NCBI RefSeq assembly: GCF_003258865.1
Contig: NZ_NPEX01000018.1
Span: forward strand, 1-45,071
DNA from: Rhodoplanes roseus
Lineage (GTDB): Bacteria > Pseudomonadota > Alphaproteobacteria > Rhizobiales > Xanthobacteraceae
Direction: 5' to 3'
Length of the DNA stretch: 45,071 nt
Shown: positions 24,822-35,065 of the stretch, in pieces
How the letters are laid out: each line of letters starts with the position of its first letter
Position numbering within the stretch: the first letter of the stretch is position 1
The notes under the pieces: generated by a model
Seen by the model: the letters and a program-made list of their open reading frames with translations, nothing else
Database searches by the model: none
What the model was told of the DNA's origin: nothing
Position numbers and translations under genes: made by a program

Positions 24822-25529
24822 TCAGACTTCGAGATGGCGGGTCGCCTCGCTGCGATCGGCTGCGAGTTGCGCCGTGGTTCCGGTCCAGACGACACGGCCG
24901 CCGGCGATCACGACGTGGCGGTCGGCGATGCGCAGGAGCGCCTCGAGATTCTTGTCGACCACCAGGATGGCGAGCCCCTCCCGGCGCAGGGCTTCGATCG
25001 CGCCCCAGATCTCGCCGCGGATCACCGGCGCGAGCCCCTCGGTCGCCTCGTCGAGCACCAGGAGCTCGGGGTTGGTCATCAGCGCGCGGCCGATTGCCAG
25101 CATCTGCTGCTCACCGCCGGACAGATGCGTGCCGAGATTGCCCCGGCGCTCCTTCAGCCGCGGGAAGGCCGCATAGACGCGGTCGAGCGTCCAGCCGCCC
25201 TGCGTGGCGCCGCGCGCGGTGGCGACGAGGTTCTCCTCCACGGTCAGGCGCGGAAACACCTGTCGCCCCTCGGGCACGTAGCCGAGCCCGGCACTCGCGA
25301 TGCGGTGCGGCGCGGCGCCGGTCAGGTCGCGGCCGCGCACGACGATGCGGCCGGCGGTCGGGCGCAGCAGGCCGAACAGGGTGCGGATCGTCGTCGTCTT
25401 GCCCATGCCGTTGCGGCCCATCAGGGTGACGACCTCGCCCGGCATCACCTCGAAGCCCATGCCGAACAGCACGCGCGCGCCGCCGTAGCCGCAATCGATC
25501 CCGTCGAGCGACACCAGCGGCGTCGTCAT
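24822..25529 (-). CDS. livF: Branched-chain-type ABC transporter ATPase (LivF)
   Basis: One of two ATPases of a HAAT-family uptake system. The 235-residue protein has Walker A GRNGMGKTTTIR, signature HLSGGEQQMLAIGRALM and Walker B LLVLDEATEGL, a set characteristic of LivF. The TGATG junction with livG means one-base overlap and coupled translation. Given its place beside aminobenzoyl-CoA genes, the transporter more likely takes up an aromatic acid such as anthranilate than branched amino acids; this is inferred from context. Confidence 0.9.
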   Translation of the reverse strand: MTTPLVSLDGIDCGYGGARVLFGMGFEVMPGEVVTLMGRNGMGKTTTIRTLFGLLRPTAGRIVVRGRDLTGAAPHRIASAGLGYVPEGRQVFPRLTVEENLVATARGATQGGWTLDRVYAAFPRLKERRGNLGTHLSGGEQQMLAIGRALMTNPELLVLDEATEGLAPVIRGEIWGAIEALRREGLAILVVDKNLEALLRIADRHVVIAGGRVVWTGTTAQLAADRSEATRHLEV

Positions 25530-26284
25530 CAGACCGCCTCCTCCTCGCCCAGATAGGCGCGGCGGACGATCGGGTCGCCGCGCACATCCTCCGGCGCGCC
25601 GGTGACGGCGACCGCCCCGTAGATCAGCACCGTGATGCGATCCGCCAGGCGGAACACCGTGTTCATGTCGTGCTCGACCAGAAGGATCGCGACCTGCCCC
25701 TTGAGCGACAGCAAAAGCTCGGTCAGCCGCTCGCCCTCACCTCGCCCGGTGCCCGCCATCGGCTCGTCGAGCAGCAGGAGCTTCGGATTCTGGACGAGGC
25801 TCATGGCGAGCTCCAGGGCGCGACGCTCGCCATGCGCCAGATCGCCGGCGAGGGAGGACATCCGCTCGACCAGGCCGACGCGCTCCAGCGCGTCCTCGGC
25901 TTTCGCCCGCAGGGCGCGGTCGCGCAAGGCCGGTCGCCACATCCCGAAGGTGTCGCCGGAGGATGCGACGGCCGCCACGGCGACGTTCTCCAGCGCTGTG
26001 AACGAGCCGACCACATTGGAGATCTGGAACACACGGCCGAGTCCGAGGCGCGCCCGCGCCGCGACGCCGAGGTTGGTGACGTCGCGCCCCAGGAAGCGGA
26101 CATGGCCGGAATCGGGGCGCAGCGCACCGGCGATCTGGGCGACCAGCGTGGTCTTGCCGGCACCGTTCGGACCGATCAGCGCATGCACCTCGCCCTGCCG
26201 TACATCCAGCGAGACACCCTGGGTGACGCGCAGCGCGCCGAAGGACTTGTCGAGAGTGTCGAGGACGAGGACCGGCTCGCTCAT
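25529..26284 (-). CDS. livG: Branched-chain-type ABC transporter ATPase (LivG)
   Basis: The second ATPase (251 residues) of the same transporter. Walker A is IGPNGAGKTTLVAQ, the signature region is the LivG-type DLAHGERRALELAMSLV with a histidine in place of the usual SGGQ, and Walker B is LLLLDEPMAGTGRGE. The C-terminal extension (GDPIVRRAYLGEEEAV) is also LivG-like. It overlaps livM by four bases. Confidence 0.9.
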   Translation of the reverse strand: MSEPVLVLDTLDKSFGALRVTQGVSLDVRQGEVHALIGPNGAGKTTLVAQIAGALRPDSGHVRFLGRDVTNLGVAARARLGLGRVFQISNVVGSFTALENVAVAAVASSGDTFGMWRPALRDRALRAKAEDALERVGLVERMSSLAGDLAHGERRALELAMSLVQNPKLLLLDEPMAGTGRGEGERLTELLLSLKGQVAILLVEHDMNTVFRLADRITVLIYGAVAVTGAPEDVRGDPIVRRAYLGEEEAV

Positions 26285-27258
26285 GCCGAGGTCCCGCGCA
26301 GCAGGGCCTTGAGATCGGCGCCGCGCAACAGCACGACCGCGACGATCACCAGGCCGAGGCCGAGCTTCCAGTGCTCGGTGAAGTGGCCGAGCGTCTCGTC
26401 CAGCACCGTCACGACCACGGCGCCGAGGACCGCCCCGGCGAGACGACCGGTGCCGCCGAGCACGACCATCACGATCAGCTCGCCCGAGACGTGCCAGTTC
26501 ATGGTGGCGGGGGAGACGTACTCGACCTGGTTGGCGAGCAGCACGCCGGCCAGGCCGGCGAGGCCGCCGCCGATCGCCAGCGCGGTCAGTCGGTGCCGAT
26601 AGGGATCGAGGCCCAGAGCCTGGAGCTTCGTCTCGTTGGCCCGGCCGGCGCGTAGCATCAGCCCGTAGCGCGACGCGACCAGACGATCGAGGGCTAAGAG
26701 CGCGACGCCGAGCAGCGCGATGGCGAGGATCGCCAGATTGGTGTCGGACTTCAGGACCCGCATGCCGAACAGCGTCGACCGCGACGCGACCGCCATGCCG
26801 TCGTCGCCGCCGAAGGCCGACAGGCTCGCCGCGACGTAGAAGATCATCTGGGCGAAGGCGAGCGTGATCATGATGAAGTACACGCCGCGGGTCCGCAGCG
26901 CGATGGCCCCGGTGGCCACCGAGAAGAGCGCGGCGGACGCGAAGCCGAGCGGCAGCACCACGAGCAGATTGGTGACGTCGTACTCGCCGGCGATCAGCAC
27001 GGCGTAAGCGCCGATGCCGAGGGGCGCCGCATGACCGAAGCTCACCAGCCCGCCCTGGCCGATGAGGAACGACAGCGACACCGCGGCGAGCGCGAACGCC
27101 GCCGTGCGGCCCACCATGGTGGCGCCGTAGGAGCTGCCGAGACCGTGCGCGACCGCGAGCGCGGCCGCGAAGGCGAAGACGCAGACGAGGGTCGGCTGCA
27201 GAGCGAGGCGAAGGCCTGCCGATCCGCCCGGCTTCCGCACGGTCTCCGCCACGGTCAC
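26281..27258 (-). CDS. livM: Branched-chain-type ABC transporter permease (LivM)
   Basis: A 325-residue inner-membrane permease with about eight to ten helices and the LivM signature region GQGGLVSFGHAAPLGIGAYA. Later segments such as TRGVYFIMITLAFAQMIFYV and GGTGRLAGAVLGAVVVTVLD are also typical. The GTG start overlaps the livH stop (GTGA). With LivH it forms the transmembrane channel. Confidence 0.9.
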   Translation of the reverse strand: MTVAETVRKPGGSAGLRLALQPTLVCVFAFAAALAVAHGLGSSYGATMVGRTAAFALAAVSLSFLIGQGGLVSFGHAAPLGIGAYAVLIAGEYDVTNLLVVLPLGFASAALFSVATGAIALRTRGVYFIMITLAFAQMIFYVAASLSAFGGDDGMAVASRSTLFGMRVLKSDTNLAILAIALLGVALLALDRLVASRYGLMLRAGRANETKLQALGLDPYRHRLTALAIGGGLAGLAGVLLANQVEYVSPATMNWHVSGELIVMVVLGGTGRLAGAVLGAVVVTVLDETLGHFTEHWKLGLGLVIVAVVLLRGADLKALLRGTSA

Positions 27259-28178
27259 GCGGTTCTCCCGCCGAACAGGCCCGAGGGACGCACGCTGAGG
27301 ACGACCGCCATGAGCAGGTAGACGAGCATCGAGGAGAGCGCCGGCCCGGCGGCGGCCGCTGCCGACTTGCCGATCAGCGCCTTGAGAAGGTCGGCCGCGA
27401 AGGCCCGGCCGAGCGTATCGACGAGGCCGACCAGAAGCGCCGAGACGAAGGCCCCCTTGATCGAGCCGATGCCGCCGATCACCACCACCACGAAGGCGAC
27501 GATGAGGATGCGGTCGCCCATGGTCGGCTCGACCGAGACGAGCGGACCCGCCATGGCGCCGGCGAGGCCGGCCAGCATGGCGCCGAAGGCGAACACCACC
27601 AGGAACAGCCGGTCGATGTCGACGCCGAGCGCCGAGACCGTCTCGGGATGGGTCGAGCCGGCCCGCACCAGCATGCCGAGCCGGGTCCGGTTCACCAGAT
27701 ACCAGAGCAGCGCTGCGACGCCCACACCGACGCCGAGGATGACCAGGCGCCAGACCGGGTAGTTGAGGCCCGGCATCAGCGTGACGGAGCCGGCCAGCGC
27801 CGCCGGAGTGGGGAACGCGAGCGGCGCCGAGCCGAACACGATGCGCACCAGCTCGGTGACGATCAGGATGACGCCGAAGGTCCCGAGCACCTGCTCGAGA
27901 TGATCACGCCGGGTGAGATGGCGGAAGACCAGCACCTCCAGTACGAAGCCGAGGACGAGCGCGCCGAGAAGGCCGAGCAGCAGGCCGACCGCGAAGTTGC
28001 CGCTCCACGCGACCAGCACGGCGACCAGATAGGCGCCGAGCATGTACTGGACGCCGTGCGCCAGATTGATGAAGTCCATCACGCCGAAGACGAGCGTCAG
28101 CCCGGCGGCGACCAGGAACAGGATCACGCCGAGCTGGAGCCCGTTGAGAAGCTGTGAGACGAACAGAACCGCGGTCAT
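27255..28178 (-). CDS. livH: Branched-chain-type ABC transporter permease (LivH)
   Basis: A 307-residue permease starting MTAVLFVSQLLNGLQLGVIL, with the LivH signature VFGVMDFINLAHGVQYMLGA and GGIGSIKGAFVSALLVGLVD. The ATG at 28178 has GGGGAG about 9 bases upstream; the open frame extends to 28283, but those residues come from a palindromic repeat and are not protein-like. About 180 bases containing that repeat separate it from livJ. Confidence 0.9.
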   Translation of the reverse strand: MTAVLFVSQLLNGLQLGVILFLVAAGLTLVFGVMDFINLAHGVQYMLGAYLVAVLVAWSGNFAVGLLLGLLGALVLGFVLEVLVFRHLTRRDHLEQVLGTFGVILIVTELVRIVFGSAPLAFPTPAALAGSVTLMPGLNYPVWRLVILGVGVGVAALLWYLVNRTRLGMLVRAGSTHPETVSALGVDIDRLFLVVFAFGAMLAGLAGAMAGPLVSVEPTMGDRILIVAFVVVVIGGIGSIKGAFVSALLVGLVDTLGRAFAADLLKALIGKSAAAAAGPALSSMLVYLLMAVVLSVRPSGLFGGRTA

Positions 28179-28198
28179 CGGGCTTCTCTCCCCTTCCC

Positions 28199-28295
28199 CG
28201 TCGTCCCGAGGTGCTCGTGAAGCGAGCCTCGAAGGACGATCGGCCCGGGCCGTCGCCCTTCGGGGCCCGGCTGTGCCGGGCACCTCAGGGTGACG
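28199..28295. repeat. REP-like palindromic repeat between livJ and livH
   Basis: The outer arms CGTCGTCCCGAGGTGC (28199-28214) and GCACCTCAGGGTGACG (28280-28295) are inverted with 13 of 16 matches. Inside lie smaller hairpins, such as GCTCG-TGAAG-CGAGC and one built on CGGCCCGGGCC. This form is typical of the dispersed intergenic palindromes of Bradyrhizobium-like genomes. Lying between the binding-protein gene and the permeases, it could lower downstream transcript level or stabilise the livJ message. Confidence 0.6.
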
Positions 28296-28357
28296 GATTG
28301 CTTCAGAGCCACCGATCGCCGCTCAGATGCGGGGGCCACAGACGGGGCTCTGCCGGC

Positions 28358-29530
28358 TCACTTCAGCCGGCACTCGGCCACGTAGGCGTCCGGGGCCTTC
28401 TCGAACACCTTGGTCTCGACCGCCGTCGCGAACTTGCCGTCCGGGCGCTTGACCGCCTTGACGACGTAGAAGTCCTGCAGCGGGAATCCGTTGGTGTTGA
28501 ACGCGAAGGTGCCGCGGACAGACTTGAACGGGGCGCTCGCGAGCGCCTTGCGGAACGCCTGCTTGTCGGAGGTCTTGCCGCCGGTCTGGCGCAGCGCGCC
28601 GTCGATCAGCTTGGCGGCGTCGTAGCCTTGCGCCGCATAGAGCGACGGAACGACGCCGTATTCCTTCTCGTAGGCGGCGACGAAGGCCTTGTTCTCCGGG
28701 GTGTCGATGCTGGGCGCCCATTCGGCGCCCGACAGCAGCCCGGCGGCGGCGTCCTGGGTCGCCGGCAGCGTCGTCTCGTCGACCGTGAAGGCCGACAGGA
28801 ACGGCACCTTGCCGGCGAGACCGGCCTGCGCATACTGCTTGGTCAGGTTCACGCCCATGCCGCCCGGCATGAAGGTGAACAGCGCGTCCGGATTGGCGGC
28901 GGCGATCTTGGCGAGCTCGGCCGAGAAGTCGAGCTGGCCGAGCTGGGTGAAGATCTCCTCCACCACCTCGCCCTTGAAGTGGCGCTTGAAGCCGGCCATC
29001 GAATCCTTGCCGGCCTGGTAGTTCGGCGTCATCAGGACGACGCGCTTGTAGCCCTTGTCCTGCGCGTACTTGCCCATCACCTCGTGGTTCTGGTCGTTCT
29101 GGTAGGACGCCGAGAAGAAGAACGGCGAGCAGCCCTTGCCGGCGAGCGGCGACGGGCCGGCATTGCCGGAGATCAGGAAGGTCTCGTTCTCCAGCACCGG
29201 CTTCTGGATCGCCATCATCACGTTGGAGAACACGACGCCGGCGACGACGTCGACCTTGTCGCGCTCGAGCAGCGCCCGCACCTTGGTCACGGCGACGTCG
29301 GGCTTGAGCTCGTCGTCGATCACGATCACGTCGGTCGGCTGGCCGCCGAGCTTGCCGCCCAGCTCCTTGACGGCGAGCAGGAAGCCGTCGCGCATGTGGA
29401 CGCCGAGCGCCGCCGAGGGGCCCGACAGGGTCGAGACGAAGCCGATCTTGACCGGGTCGGCGACCGCGGCGGCCGGCAGCGCGAGGGCGGCAGCGGCGGC
29501 GAGGAGAAACCTGTTCGGAACGGGCGGCAT
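28358..29530 (-). CDS. livJ: ABC transporter periplasmic substrate-binding protein (LivJ-like)
   Basis: A 390-residue binding protein with a Sec signal peptide (RFLLAAAAALALPAAAVADP, cleaved after about residue 24) and a type I periplasmic-binding fold (VKIGFVSTLSGPSAALGVHM). It is the ligand-recognition part of the HAAT system. Members of this family also bind aromatic acids. The ATG at 29530 has GGAAGGA about 9 bases upstream. Its promoter overlaps a palindrome (29669-29685) related to other sites in the catabolic locus, so uptake and degradation are probably controlled together. Confidence 0.9.
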   Translation of the reverse strand: MPPVPNRFLLAAAAALALPAAAVADPVKIGFVSTLSGPSAALGVHMRDGFLLAVKELGGKLGGQPTDVIVIDDELKPDVAVTKVRALLERDKVDVVAGVVFSNVMMAIQKPVLENETFLISGNAGPSPLAGKGCSPFFFSASYQNDQNHEVMGKYAQDKGYKRVVLMTPNYQAGKDSMAGFKRHFKGEVVEEIFTQLGQLDFSAELAKIAAANPDALFTFMPGGMGVNLTKQYAQAGLAGKVPFLSAFTVDETTLPATQDAAAGLLSGAEWAPSIDTPENKAFVAAYEKEYGVVPSLYAAQGYDAAKLIDGALRQTGGKTSDKQAFRKALASAPFKSVRGTFAFNTNGFPLQDFYVVKAVKRPDGKFATAVETKVFEKAPDAYVAECRLK

Positions 29531-29668
29531 CGTGCTTGTCCTTCCATCGTTGCGGGGGCACCGCCCCCTGCACCGGGGATCTGTGTCGCTGAAGCGTGGC
29601 GCCCGACCGCCCGGCACTCGGGCATGCCGCGGGACATCCGGCCTGCAACAAGGTCATACCTAAAAAGT

Positions 29669-29685
29669 TTATGTGTCAAGCATAA
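29669..29685 (-). promoter_or_regulatory. livJ promoter with MarR-type operator
   Basis: TTATG-TGTCAAG-CATAA is a perfect 5-bp-arm palindrome. On the minus strand its centre contains TTGACA, a consensus -35 box, with TATGAC 15 bases further on as a possible -10. A repressor bound here would block polymerase. TCAAGCATAA recurs exactly at 41092-41101 upstream of the CoA ligase. Confidence 0.6.
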
Positions 29686-29829
29686 TGGCTCGACGTTGCT
29701 TGCCCAACATTTGCGCAATGCAGCAACGCCGTCGCCGATGCTCGCGTGCCTCCGCGGACAGCCGCCCCGTCCGATGCGGAAGCGGACCTTGCGCCGCGGC
29801 GAGGGACTGCTCTCGACCGGACCATCGGC

Positions 29830-29869
29830 TTGACAGTGCCGTTCTCGCACGAATACTTTAGACATAAAG
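29830..29869 (+). promoter_or_regulatory. Promoter and operator of the aminobenzoyl-CoA operon
   Basis: TTGACA (29830-29835) and TACTTT (29854-29859, 18-base spacer) form a reasonable sigma-70 promoter about 50 bases before the start codon. The palindrome CTTTA-GACA-TAAAG (29856-29869) overlaps the -10 box and start site, as expected for a repressor operator. ACATAAAGCA (29862-29871) recurs exactly at 41111-41120 in the ligase promoter region. Confidence 0.6.
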
Positions 29870-29907
29870 CATATGGGCGTTCCCGCCCGGCGCGCGAGGA
29901 GACCTCC

Positions 29908-32217
29908 ATGCGCATCGTCTGCATCGGCGGCGGCCCGGCAGGCCTGTATTTCGGCCTCCTGATGAAGAAGCTCCACCCGGCGCACGAGATCACGGTGGTC
30001 GAGCGCAACAAGCCCTACGACACGTTCGGCTGGGGAGTCGTGTTCTCGGACGCCACCATGGCGGCGATGCGACAGTGGGACGCGGAGACGGCGGCCGAGA
30101 TCGAGACCGCCTTCAATCACTGGGACGACATCGAGGTGTGGTTCAAGGGGACGCGCCAGCGCACCACCGGCCACGGCTTCGTCGGCATCGGCCGCAAGCA
30201 GCTCCTCAACATCCTGCAGCGGCGCTGCGAGGCGCTCGGCGTCGAGCTCGTCTTCGAGCGCGAGGTGGACAGCGACCTCGAGTTCCCCGATGCCGACCTG
30301 ATCATCGCGTCCGACGGCTTCAACTCGAAGATTCGCAACCGCACCCCGGAGGCGTTCCAGCCGGACCTGGTCGTGCGCCCGAACCGCTACATCTGGCTCG
30401 GCACCAGGAAGCTCTACGACGCCTTCACGTTCGACTTCCGCAAGACCGAGCACGGCTGGTTCCAGGCCCACATCTACAAGTTCGACGCCGAGACCTCGAC
30501 CTTCATCGTCGAGACCACGGAAGAGGCCTTTCTGGCGCACGGCCTCGACAAGCTCGACCAGGACGGCTCGATCGCCTTCTGCGAAAGGCTCTTCGAGGAG
30601 GTGCTGGACGGCGCCCCGCTGATGACCAATGCGCGGCACCTGCGCGGCTCGGCCTGGCTGAACTTCAATCGCCTGATTTGCGGACGGTGGAGCCGGTTCA
30701 ACGGCCGCAGCCACGTCGTGCTGATGGGCGACGCCGCCCACACGGCGCATTTCGCCATCGGCTCCGGCACCAAGCTCGCCCTCGACGACGCGATCGAGCT
30801 CACCCGCCAGTTCGAGGCGCTCGGCAACGATGCCGCGACCATCCCGACCGTCCTGGACCGCTACGAAGACATCCGCCGCGTCGACGTGGCGAGAATCCAG
30901 AACGCGGCGCGCAATGCGATGGAGTGGTTCGAGGTGGTCGGCCGCCGCTACGCCGACACGCTGGAGCCCGAGCAGTTCATGTACTCGATGCTGACGCGCT
31001 CGCAGCGCATCAGCCACGAGAATCTGCGCCTGCGGGACAAGGCGTGGCTCGAAGGATACGAGCGCTGGTTCGCCAAGCGCGCCGGCGTTCCAGTCGGCAC
31101 AAACGAGCGCGTGCTGCCGCCGATGTTCACGCCCTACACGGCGCGCGGCGTGACGCTGCCGAACCGCATCGTCGTCTCGCCAATGGCGATGTACTCGGCC
31201 CGTGATGGGCTGATCGACGACTTTCATCTCGTCCACCTCGGCGCCCGCGCGATGGGCGGCGCCGGTCTCGTCTTCGCCGAGATGACCTGCGTCTCGCCGG
31301 ACGCCCGGATCACACCCGGCTGTCTCGGCCTGTGGAACGACGCACAAGCCGCCGGCTGGACGCGCTTCGCCGATTTCGTTCACACCAACACCGACGCCAA
31401 GGTGGCGATCCAGCTCGGCCATGCCGGCCGCAAGGGCGCGACCAAGCTGGCCTGGGACGGGATGGACCAGCCGCTCGACCAGGGCGAATGGCCGCTGATC
31501 TCCGCCTCCCCCCTGCCCTATCTGCCGTCGAGCCGGGTGCCGAAGGCGATGGATCGCGCCGACATGGACCGGGTTCTGTCGGACTTCGTCGCCGCGACGA
31601 AGCGCGCCGCCGCTGCCGGCGTCGACTGGCTGGAGCTCCACTGCGCCCACGGCTATCTGCTGTCGAGCTTCCTCTCACCGCTGACCAATCGACGCGACGA
31701 CGACTACGGCGGCTCGCACCAGAACCGCGCCCGCTTCCCGCTCGAGGTGTTCCGCGCCATCCGGGCCGTGTGGCCGGCCGACAAGCCGATCTCGGTGCGC
31801 CTGTCCTGTCACGACTGGTTCGAGGGCGGCAACACGCCCGACGACGCAGCGATCTTCGCGCAGATGTTCAAGGAGGCGGGCGCCGATCTGATCGACTGCT
31901 CGTCGGGTCAGGTGTGGAAGGAGGAGAAGCCGGTCTATGGCCGCCTCTTCCAGACGCCGTTCTCCGACAAGATCCGCAACGAGGTTCACATTCCGACCAT
32001 CGCGGTCGGCGCCATCTCGGAGGCCGACCACGCCAACTCGATCATCGCGGCCGGCCGCGCCGATCTCTGCGCCATCGCGCGCCCGCATCTCGCCGATCCC
32101 TCATGGGCCCTGCACGAGGCCGCCAAGATCGGCCTGAGGTCGATCCCGTGGCCGAAGCAGTACCGCTCCGCCAAGGGGCAGTACGAGGCGAATCTCGAGC
32201 GCGCCGCGGCGCAGTGA
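29908..32217 (+). CDS. 2-aminobenzoyl-CoA monooxygenase/reductase (bifunctional)
   Basis: A 769-residue two-domain flavoenzyme. Residues 1-390 are a FAD monooxygenase ([16 protein letters not shown] at the N-terminus, [20 protein letters not shown] further on). Residues about 402-769 are an old-yellow-enzyme-type FMN reductase ([45 protein letters not shown]). This fusion is the hallmark of Azoarcus-type 2-aminobenzoyl-CoA monooxygenase/reductase, which hydroxylates and then reduces the ring, giving mainly 2-amino-5-oxocyclohex-1-ene-carboxyl-CoA. Salicylyl-CoA 5-hydroxylases have the same layout and are the main alternative. GAGGAGA precedes the ATG. It is the first gene of an eight-gene operon. 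Confidence 0.88.
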   Translation: MRIVCIGGGPAGLYFGLLMKKLHPAHEITVVERNKPYDTFGWGVVFSDATMAAMRQWDAETAAEIETAFNHWDDIEVWFKGTRQRTTGHGFVGIGRKQLLNILQRRCEALGVELVFEREVDSDLEFPDADLIIASDGFNSKIRNRTPEAFQPDLVVRPNRYIWLGTRKLYDAFTFDFRKTEHGWFQAHIYKFDAETSTFIVETTEEAFLAHGLDKLDQDGSIAFCERLFEEVLDGAPLMTNARHLRGSAWLNFNRLICGRWSRFNGRSHVVLMGDAAHTAHFAIGSGTKLALDDAIELTRQFEALGNDAATIPTVLDRYEDIRRVDVARIQNAARNAMEWFEVVGRRYADTLEPEQFMYSMLTRSQRISHENLRLRDKAWLEGYERWFAKRAGVPVGTNERVLPPMFTPYTARGVTLPNRIVVSPMAMYSARDGLIDDFHLVHLGARAMGGAGLVFAEMTCVSPDARITPGCLGLWNDAQAAGWTRFADFVHTNTDAKVAIQLGHAGRKGATKLAWDGMDQPLDQGEWPLISASPLPYLPSSRVPKAMDRADMDRVLSDFVAATKRAAAAGVDWLELHCAHGYLLSSFLSPLTNRRDDDYGGSHQNRARFPLEVFRAIRAVWPADKPISVRLSCHDWFEGGNTPDDAAIFAQMFKEAGADLIDCSSGQVWKEEKPVYGRLFQTPFSDKIRNEVHIPTIAVGAISEADHANSIIAAGRADLCAIARPHLADPSWALHEAAKIGLRSIPWPKQYRSAKGQYEANLERAAAQ

Positions 32218-32227
32218 GGAACACCCC

Positions 32228-33019
32228 GTGAGCGATACTGGCGATCTCGCCGGACGGCACGCGCTCGTCACCGGTGCCGGCTCCGGCATCGGTGCCGCGA
32301 TCGCACGCCGGCTCGGCCGGGCGGGCGCGCGCGTCACCCTCGCCGGACGGCGCGAGGCGCCGCTCCGCGCCGTCGCGGCGGAGCTGCCGGCGGGCTGTGC
32401 GGCCGTGGTCGCCGACGTCGACGTGACGGATCCGGACGCGATCGCCCGCGGGCTCGTGACAGCGCGGGAAACATTCGGGCCCATCGTCATCCTGGTCAAC
32501 AATGCCGGCGCGGTGGAGTCCGCGCCCTTCGCCAAGACGTCGATCGACCAGTGGCAGCGGACCATCGCGGTCGATCTGACCTCGGTGTTCCTGGTGACCC
32601 GGGCGGTGCTGTCGGATCTGATCGCCGCCGGATCGGCCGGCCGGATCGTCAATGTCGCCTCGACGGCCGGGCTCGTCGGCTACCGCTATGTCGCGGCCTA
32701 TTGCGCCGCCAAGCACGGCGTCGTCGGGCTCACCCGCGCGCTGGCACTGGAGCTGGCGAGCACCGGCGTCACCGCCAACGCGGTCTGCCCCGGCTTCACC
32801 GACACGCCGCTCGCCCGCGCCGCGATCGCCACCATCATGGCGAAGACCGGCCGCGGCGAGGCCGAAGCGATCGCCGAGATGACGGCGGGCAATCCGCAAG
32901 CGCGGCTGGTGGCGCCCGAGGAGGTCGCCGACACGGTGTCGTGGCTGGTGTCGCCCGGCGCGGCGTCGATCAACGGACAGGCGATCGCGATCGCCGGCGG
33001 CGAGGTGATGGCGGGATGA
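32228..33019 (+). CDS. SDR-family oxidoreductase
   Basis: A 263-residue short-chain dehydrogenase. It has the cofactor loop [21 protein letters not shown] in [13 protein letters not shown], the catalytic serine in [11 protein letters not shown] and the Y-x3-K pair in [10 protein letters not shown]. Acidic/basic residues after strand 2 (AGRREAP) favour NADP(H) weakly. In this operon it would reduce or oxidise an alicyclic hydroxy/oxo-acyl-CoA from ring reduction; the exact substrate is not shown. GTG start with GAGGA upstream, 10 bases after the previous gene. Confidence 0.85.
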   Translation: MSDTGDLAGRHALVTGAGSGIGAAIARRLGRAGARVTLAGRREAPLRAVAAELPAGCAAVVADVDVTDPDAIARGLVTARETFGPIVILVNNAGAVESAPFAKTSIDQWQRTIAVDLTSVFLVTRAVLSDLIAAGSAGRIVNVASTAGLVGYRYVAAYCAAKHGVVGLTRALALELASTGVTANAVCPGFTDTPLARAAIATIMAKTGRGEAEAIAEMTAGNPQARLVAPEEVADTVSWLVSPGAASINGQAIAIAGGEVMAG

Positions 33020-33864
33020 GCGACGCAGCGACCATGGCGGGCATGAAGCGCGCCTTCAAGGACCATCGGCCGATCCATTTCCTGATGGAGACGAGCCCGG
33101 ACGGCCGCGTCGCGACGATCCGGCTGAACCGGCCGGAGCGCAAGAACCCGCTCACCTTCGAGAGCTACGCCGAGCTGCGCGATCTGTTCCGCGATCTCGT
33201 CTACGCGTCGGACGTCCGCGCCGTCGTGCTGTCCGGGTCGGGCGGCAACTTCTGCTCCGGCGGCGACGTGTTCGAGATCATCGAGCCGCTCACCAAAATG
33301 GCGATCCCGGATCTGCTCGCCTTCACGCGCATGACAGGCGATCTCGTCAAGGCGATGCGCCGCTGCCCGCAGCCGATCGTCGCGGCGGTCGACGGCATCT
33401 GCGCCGGCGCCGGCGCGATCTTGGCGATGGCCTCGGATCTCCGGCTGGCGACGCCGGACACAAGGACCGCGTTCCTGTTCACGCGCGTCGGCCTCGCCGG
33501 GGCCGACATGGGGGCCTGCGGGATCCTGCCGCGCATCATCGGCCAGGGCCGCGCCGCCGAGCTCTTGTACACGGGCCGCGCCATGACGGCCGCCGAGGGA
33601 CAGGCGTGGGGCTTCTACAACGCGCTGCACCCGGCCGGCGACCTGGAGGCGAAAGCCGTGGAGCTCGCCCGATCGCTCGCCGACGGCCCGTGGTTCGCGC
33701 ACGGCATCACCAAGACGATGCTGAACCAGGAATGGGCGATGGGGCTCGACGAGCTGATCGAGTCCGAGGCGCAGGCCCAGGCGCTCTGCATGGCGACCGG
33801 GGACTTCCGCCGCGCCTTCGAGGCGTTCGCGGCGAAGCGCAAGCCCGTGTTCGAGGGGAACTGA
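33016..33864 (+). CDS. Enoyl-CoA hydratase/isomerase-family protein
   Basis: A 282-residue crotonase-fold protein. The oxyanion-hole segments [18 protein letters not shown] and [18 protein letters not shown] are clear. It overlaps the SDR stop (ATGA at 33016). The family includes hydratases, isomerases and ring-opening hydrolases; in this pathway it may hydrate an alicyclic enoyl-CoA or open the ring. The N-terminal extension ([20 protein letters not shown]) is typical of the benzoate-type subgroup in gene clusters like this. Confidence 0.85.
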   Translation: MSDAATMAGMKRAFKDHRPIHFLMETSPDGRVATIRLNRPERKNPLTFESYAELRDLFRDLVYASDVRAVVLSGSGGNFCSGGDVFEIIEPLTKMAIPDLLAFTRMTGDLVKAMRRCPQPIVAAVDGICAGAGAILAMASDLRLATPDTRTAFLFTRVGLAGADMGACGILPRIIGQGRAAELLYTGRAMTAAEGQAWGFYNALHPAGDLEAKAVELARSLADGPWFAHGITKTMLNQEWAMGLDELIESEAQAQALCMATGDFRRAFEAFAAKRKPVFEGN

Positions 33865-33868
33865 GCCG

Positions 33869-35065
33869 GTGAGCACAGTCCCTACCCCGGGCCCTAGCCG
33901 CGATCATCTCGACTGGCCGTTCTTCGGGCCGGAGCATCGCGACTACGCGCAGCGCCTCGACGGCTTCGCCGCGACGGGCGGGCTTGCGGGCCTCGACCAC
34001 GCCGCTGTCGACGGCACCTGCCGCACGCTCGTCGCGCGGCTCGGCGCGGCAGAGCTTCTGGACGCCGCCGTGCCGGAACCGCACCAGGACGGCAGCGCAA
34101 TCTCGTCGCGAAAAATCTGCCTCGCCCGCGAAACGCTCGCCTGGCACGACGGGCTCGCCGATTTCGCCTTCGCGATGCAGGGGCTCGGGACCGGTGCGAT
34201 CACGCTCGCCGGCTCGCCGGATCTGAAAGCCACCGTGCTGCCGAAGGCGCGCCGCGGCGACTGGCTCGCCGCCTTCGCGCTCTCCGAGGCGGATGCCGGC
34301 TCCGACGTCGCGGCGATGGCCTGCGCGGCCCGCCCGCACGGCGACGCGTATGTTCTGGACGGCGAGAAGACCTGGATCTCGAACGGCGGCATCGCCGACG
34401 TCTACACGGTGTTCGCCCGCAGCGGCGAGGCGCCGGGCACCCGCGGCATCTCGGCCTTCGTGGTCTTCCCGGACGACCCGGGCTTTTCAGTCACCGAGCG
34501 GATCGACGTGATCGCCCCGCATCCGCTGGCGACGATCCGGTTCGAGGGCTGCCGAATACCGGCGGAGCGGCGGCTCGGCACACCGGGCGAAGGCTTCAAG
34601 ATCGCCATGCGCACCCTCGACATTTTTCGCGCCTCGGTCGCGGCCGCTGGGCTCGGCTTCGCGCGACGCGCGCTCGACGAGGCCCTGGCCTATGCGCCGC
34701 GGCGAAAAATGCTGGGCGGCCGGCTCGCCGACCTTCAGCTCACACAGGCCGCGCTCGGTGACATGGCGACCGGGATCGACGCGGCCGCCCTCCTCACCTA
34801 CCGGGCCGCATGGCGGCGCGACGTCCAAGGGTTGCCGACCACCCGCGAGGCCGCCATGGCCAAGATGACCGCGACCGAGACGGCCCAGACCGTCATCGAT
34901 CGCGCCGTGCAGCTCTTCGGGGGTCGCGGCGTCCGGTCCGGCGAAACCGTCGAGCGGCTCTATCGCGAGATCCGCGCGTTGCGTATCTACGAGGGCGCGA
35001 CCGAGGTCCAGAAACTCATCATCGCCCGGGACCTCCTGAAAGCGACCGCAAAGGCACCCCCATGA
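33869..35065 (+). CDS. Acyl-CoA dehydrogenase family protein
   Basis: A 398-residue flavin acyl-CoA dehydrogenase. [16 protein letters not shown] and [18 protein letters not shown] are the FAD/substrate signatures, and the C-terminus has [20 protein letters not shown] followed by IYEGATEVQ, where the catalytic base region lies. The N-terminal 40 residues ([19 protein letters not shown]) are those of the subgroup seen with aromatic CoA pathways. It starts at a GTG four bases after the hydratase stop and overlaps the next dehydrogenase (ATGA). A role in oxidising the opened-ring or alicyclic CoA ester is likely. Confidence 0.85.
   Translation: MSTVPTPGPSRDHLDWPFFGPEHRDYAQRLDGFAATGGLAGLDHAAVDGTCRTLVARLGAAELLDAAVPEPHQDGSAISSRKICLARETLAWHDGLADFAFAMQGLGTGAITLAGSPDLKATVLPKARRGDWLAAFALSEADAGSDVAAMACAARPHGDAYVLDGEKTWISNGGIADVYTVFARSGEAPGTRGISAFVVFPDDPGFSVTERIDVIAPHPLATIRFEGCRIPAERRLGTPGEGFKIAMRTLDIFRASVAAAGLGFARRALDEALAYAPRRKMLGGRLADLQLTQAALGDMATGIDAAALLTYRAAWRRDVQGLPTTREAAMAKMTATETAQTVIDRAVQLFGGRGVRSGETVERLYREIRALRIYEGATEVQKLIIARDLLKATAKAPP

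Noticed and set aside
29326-31650. A 774-codon minus-strand frame opposite the monooxygenase
   Set aside because: Runs through a promoter region and two real genes with no motif of its own.
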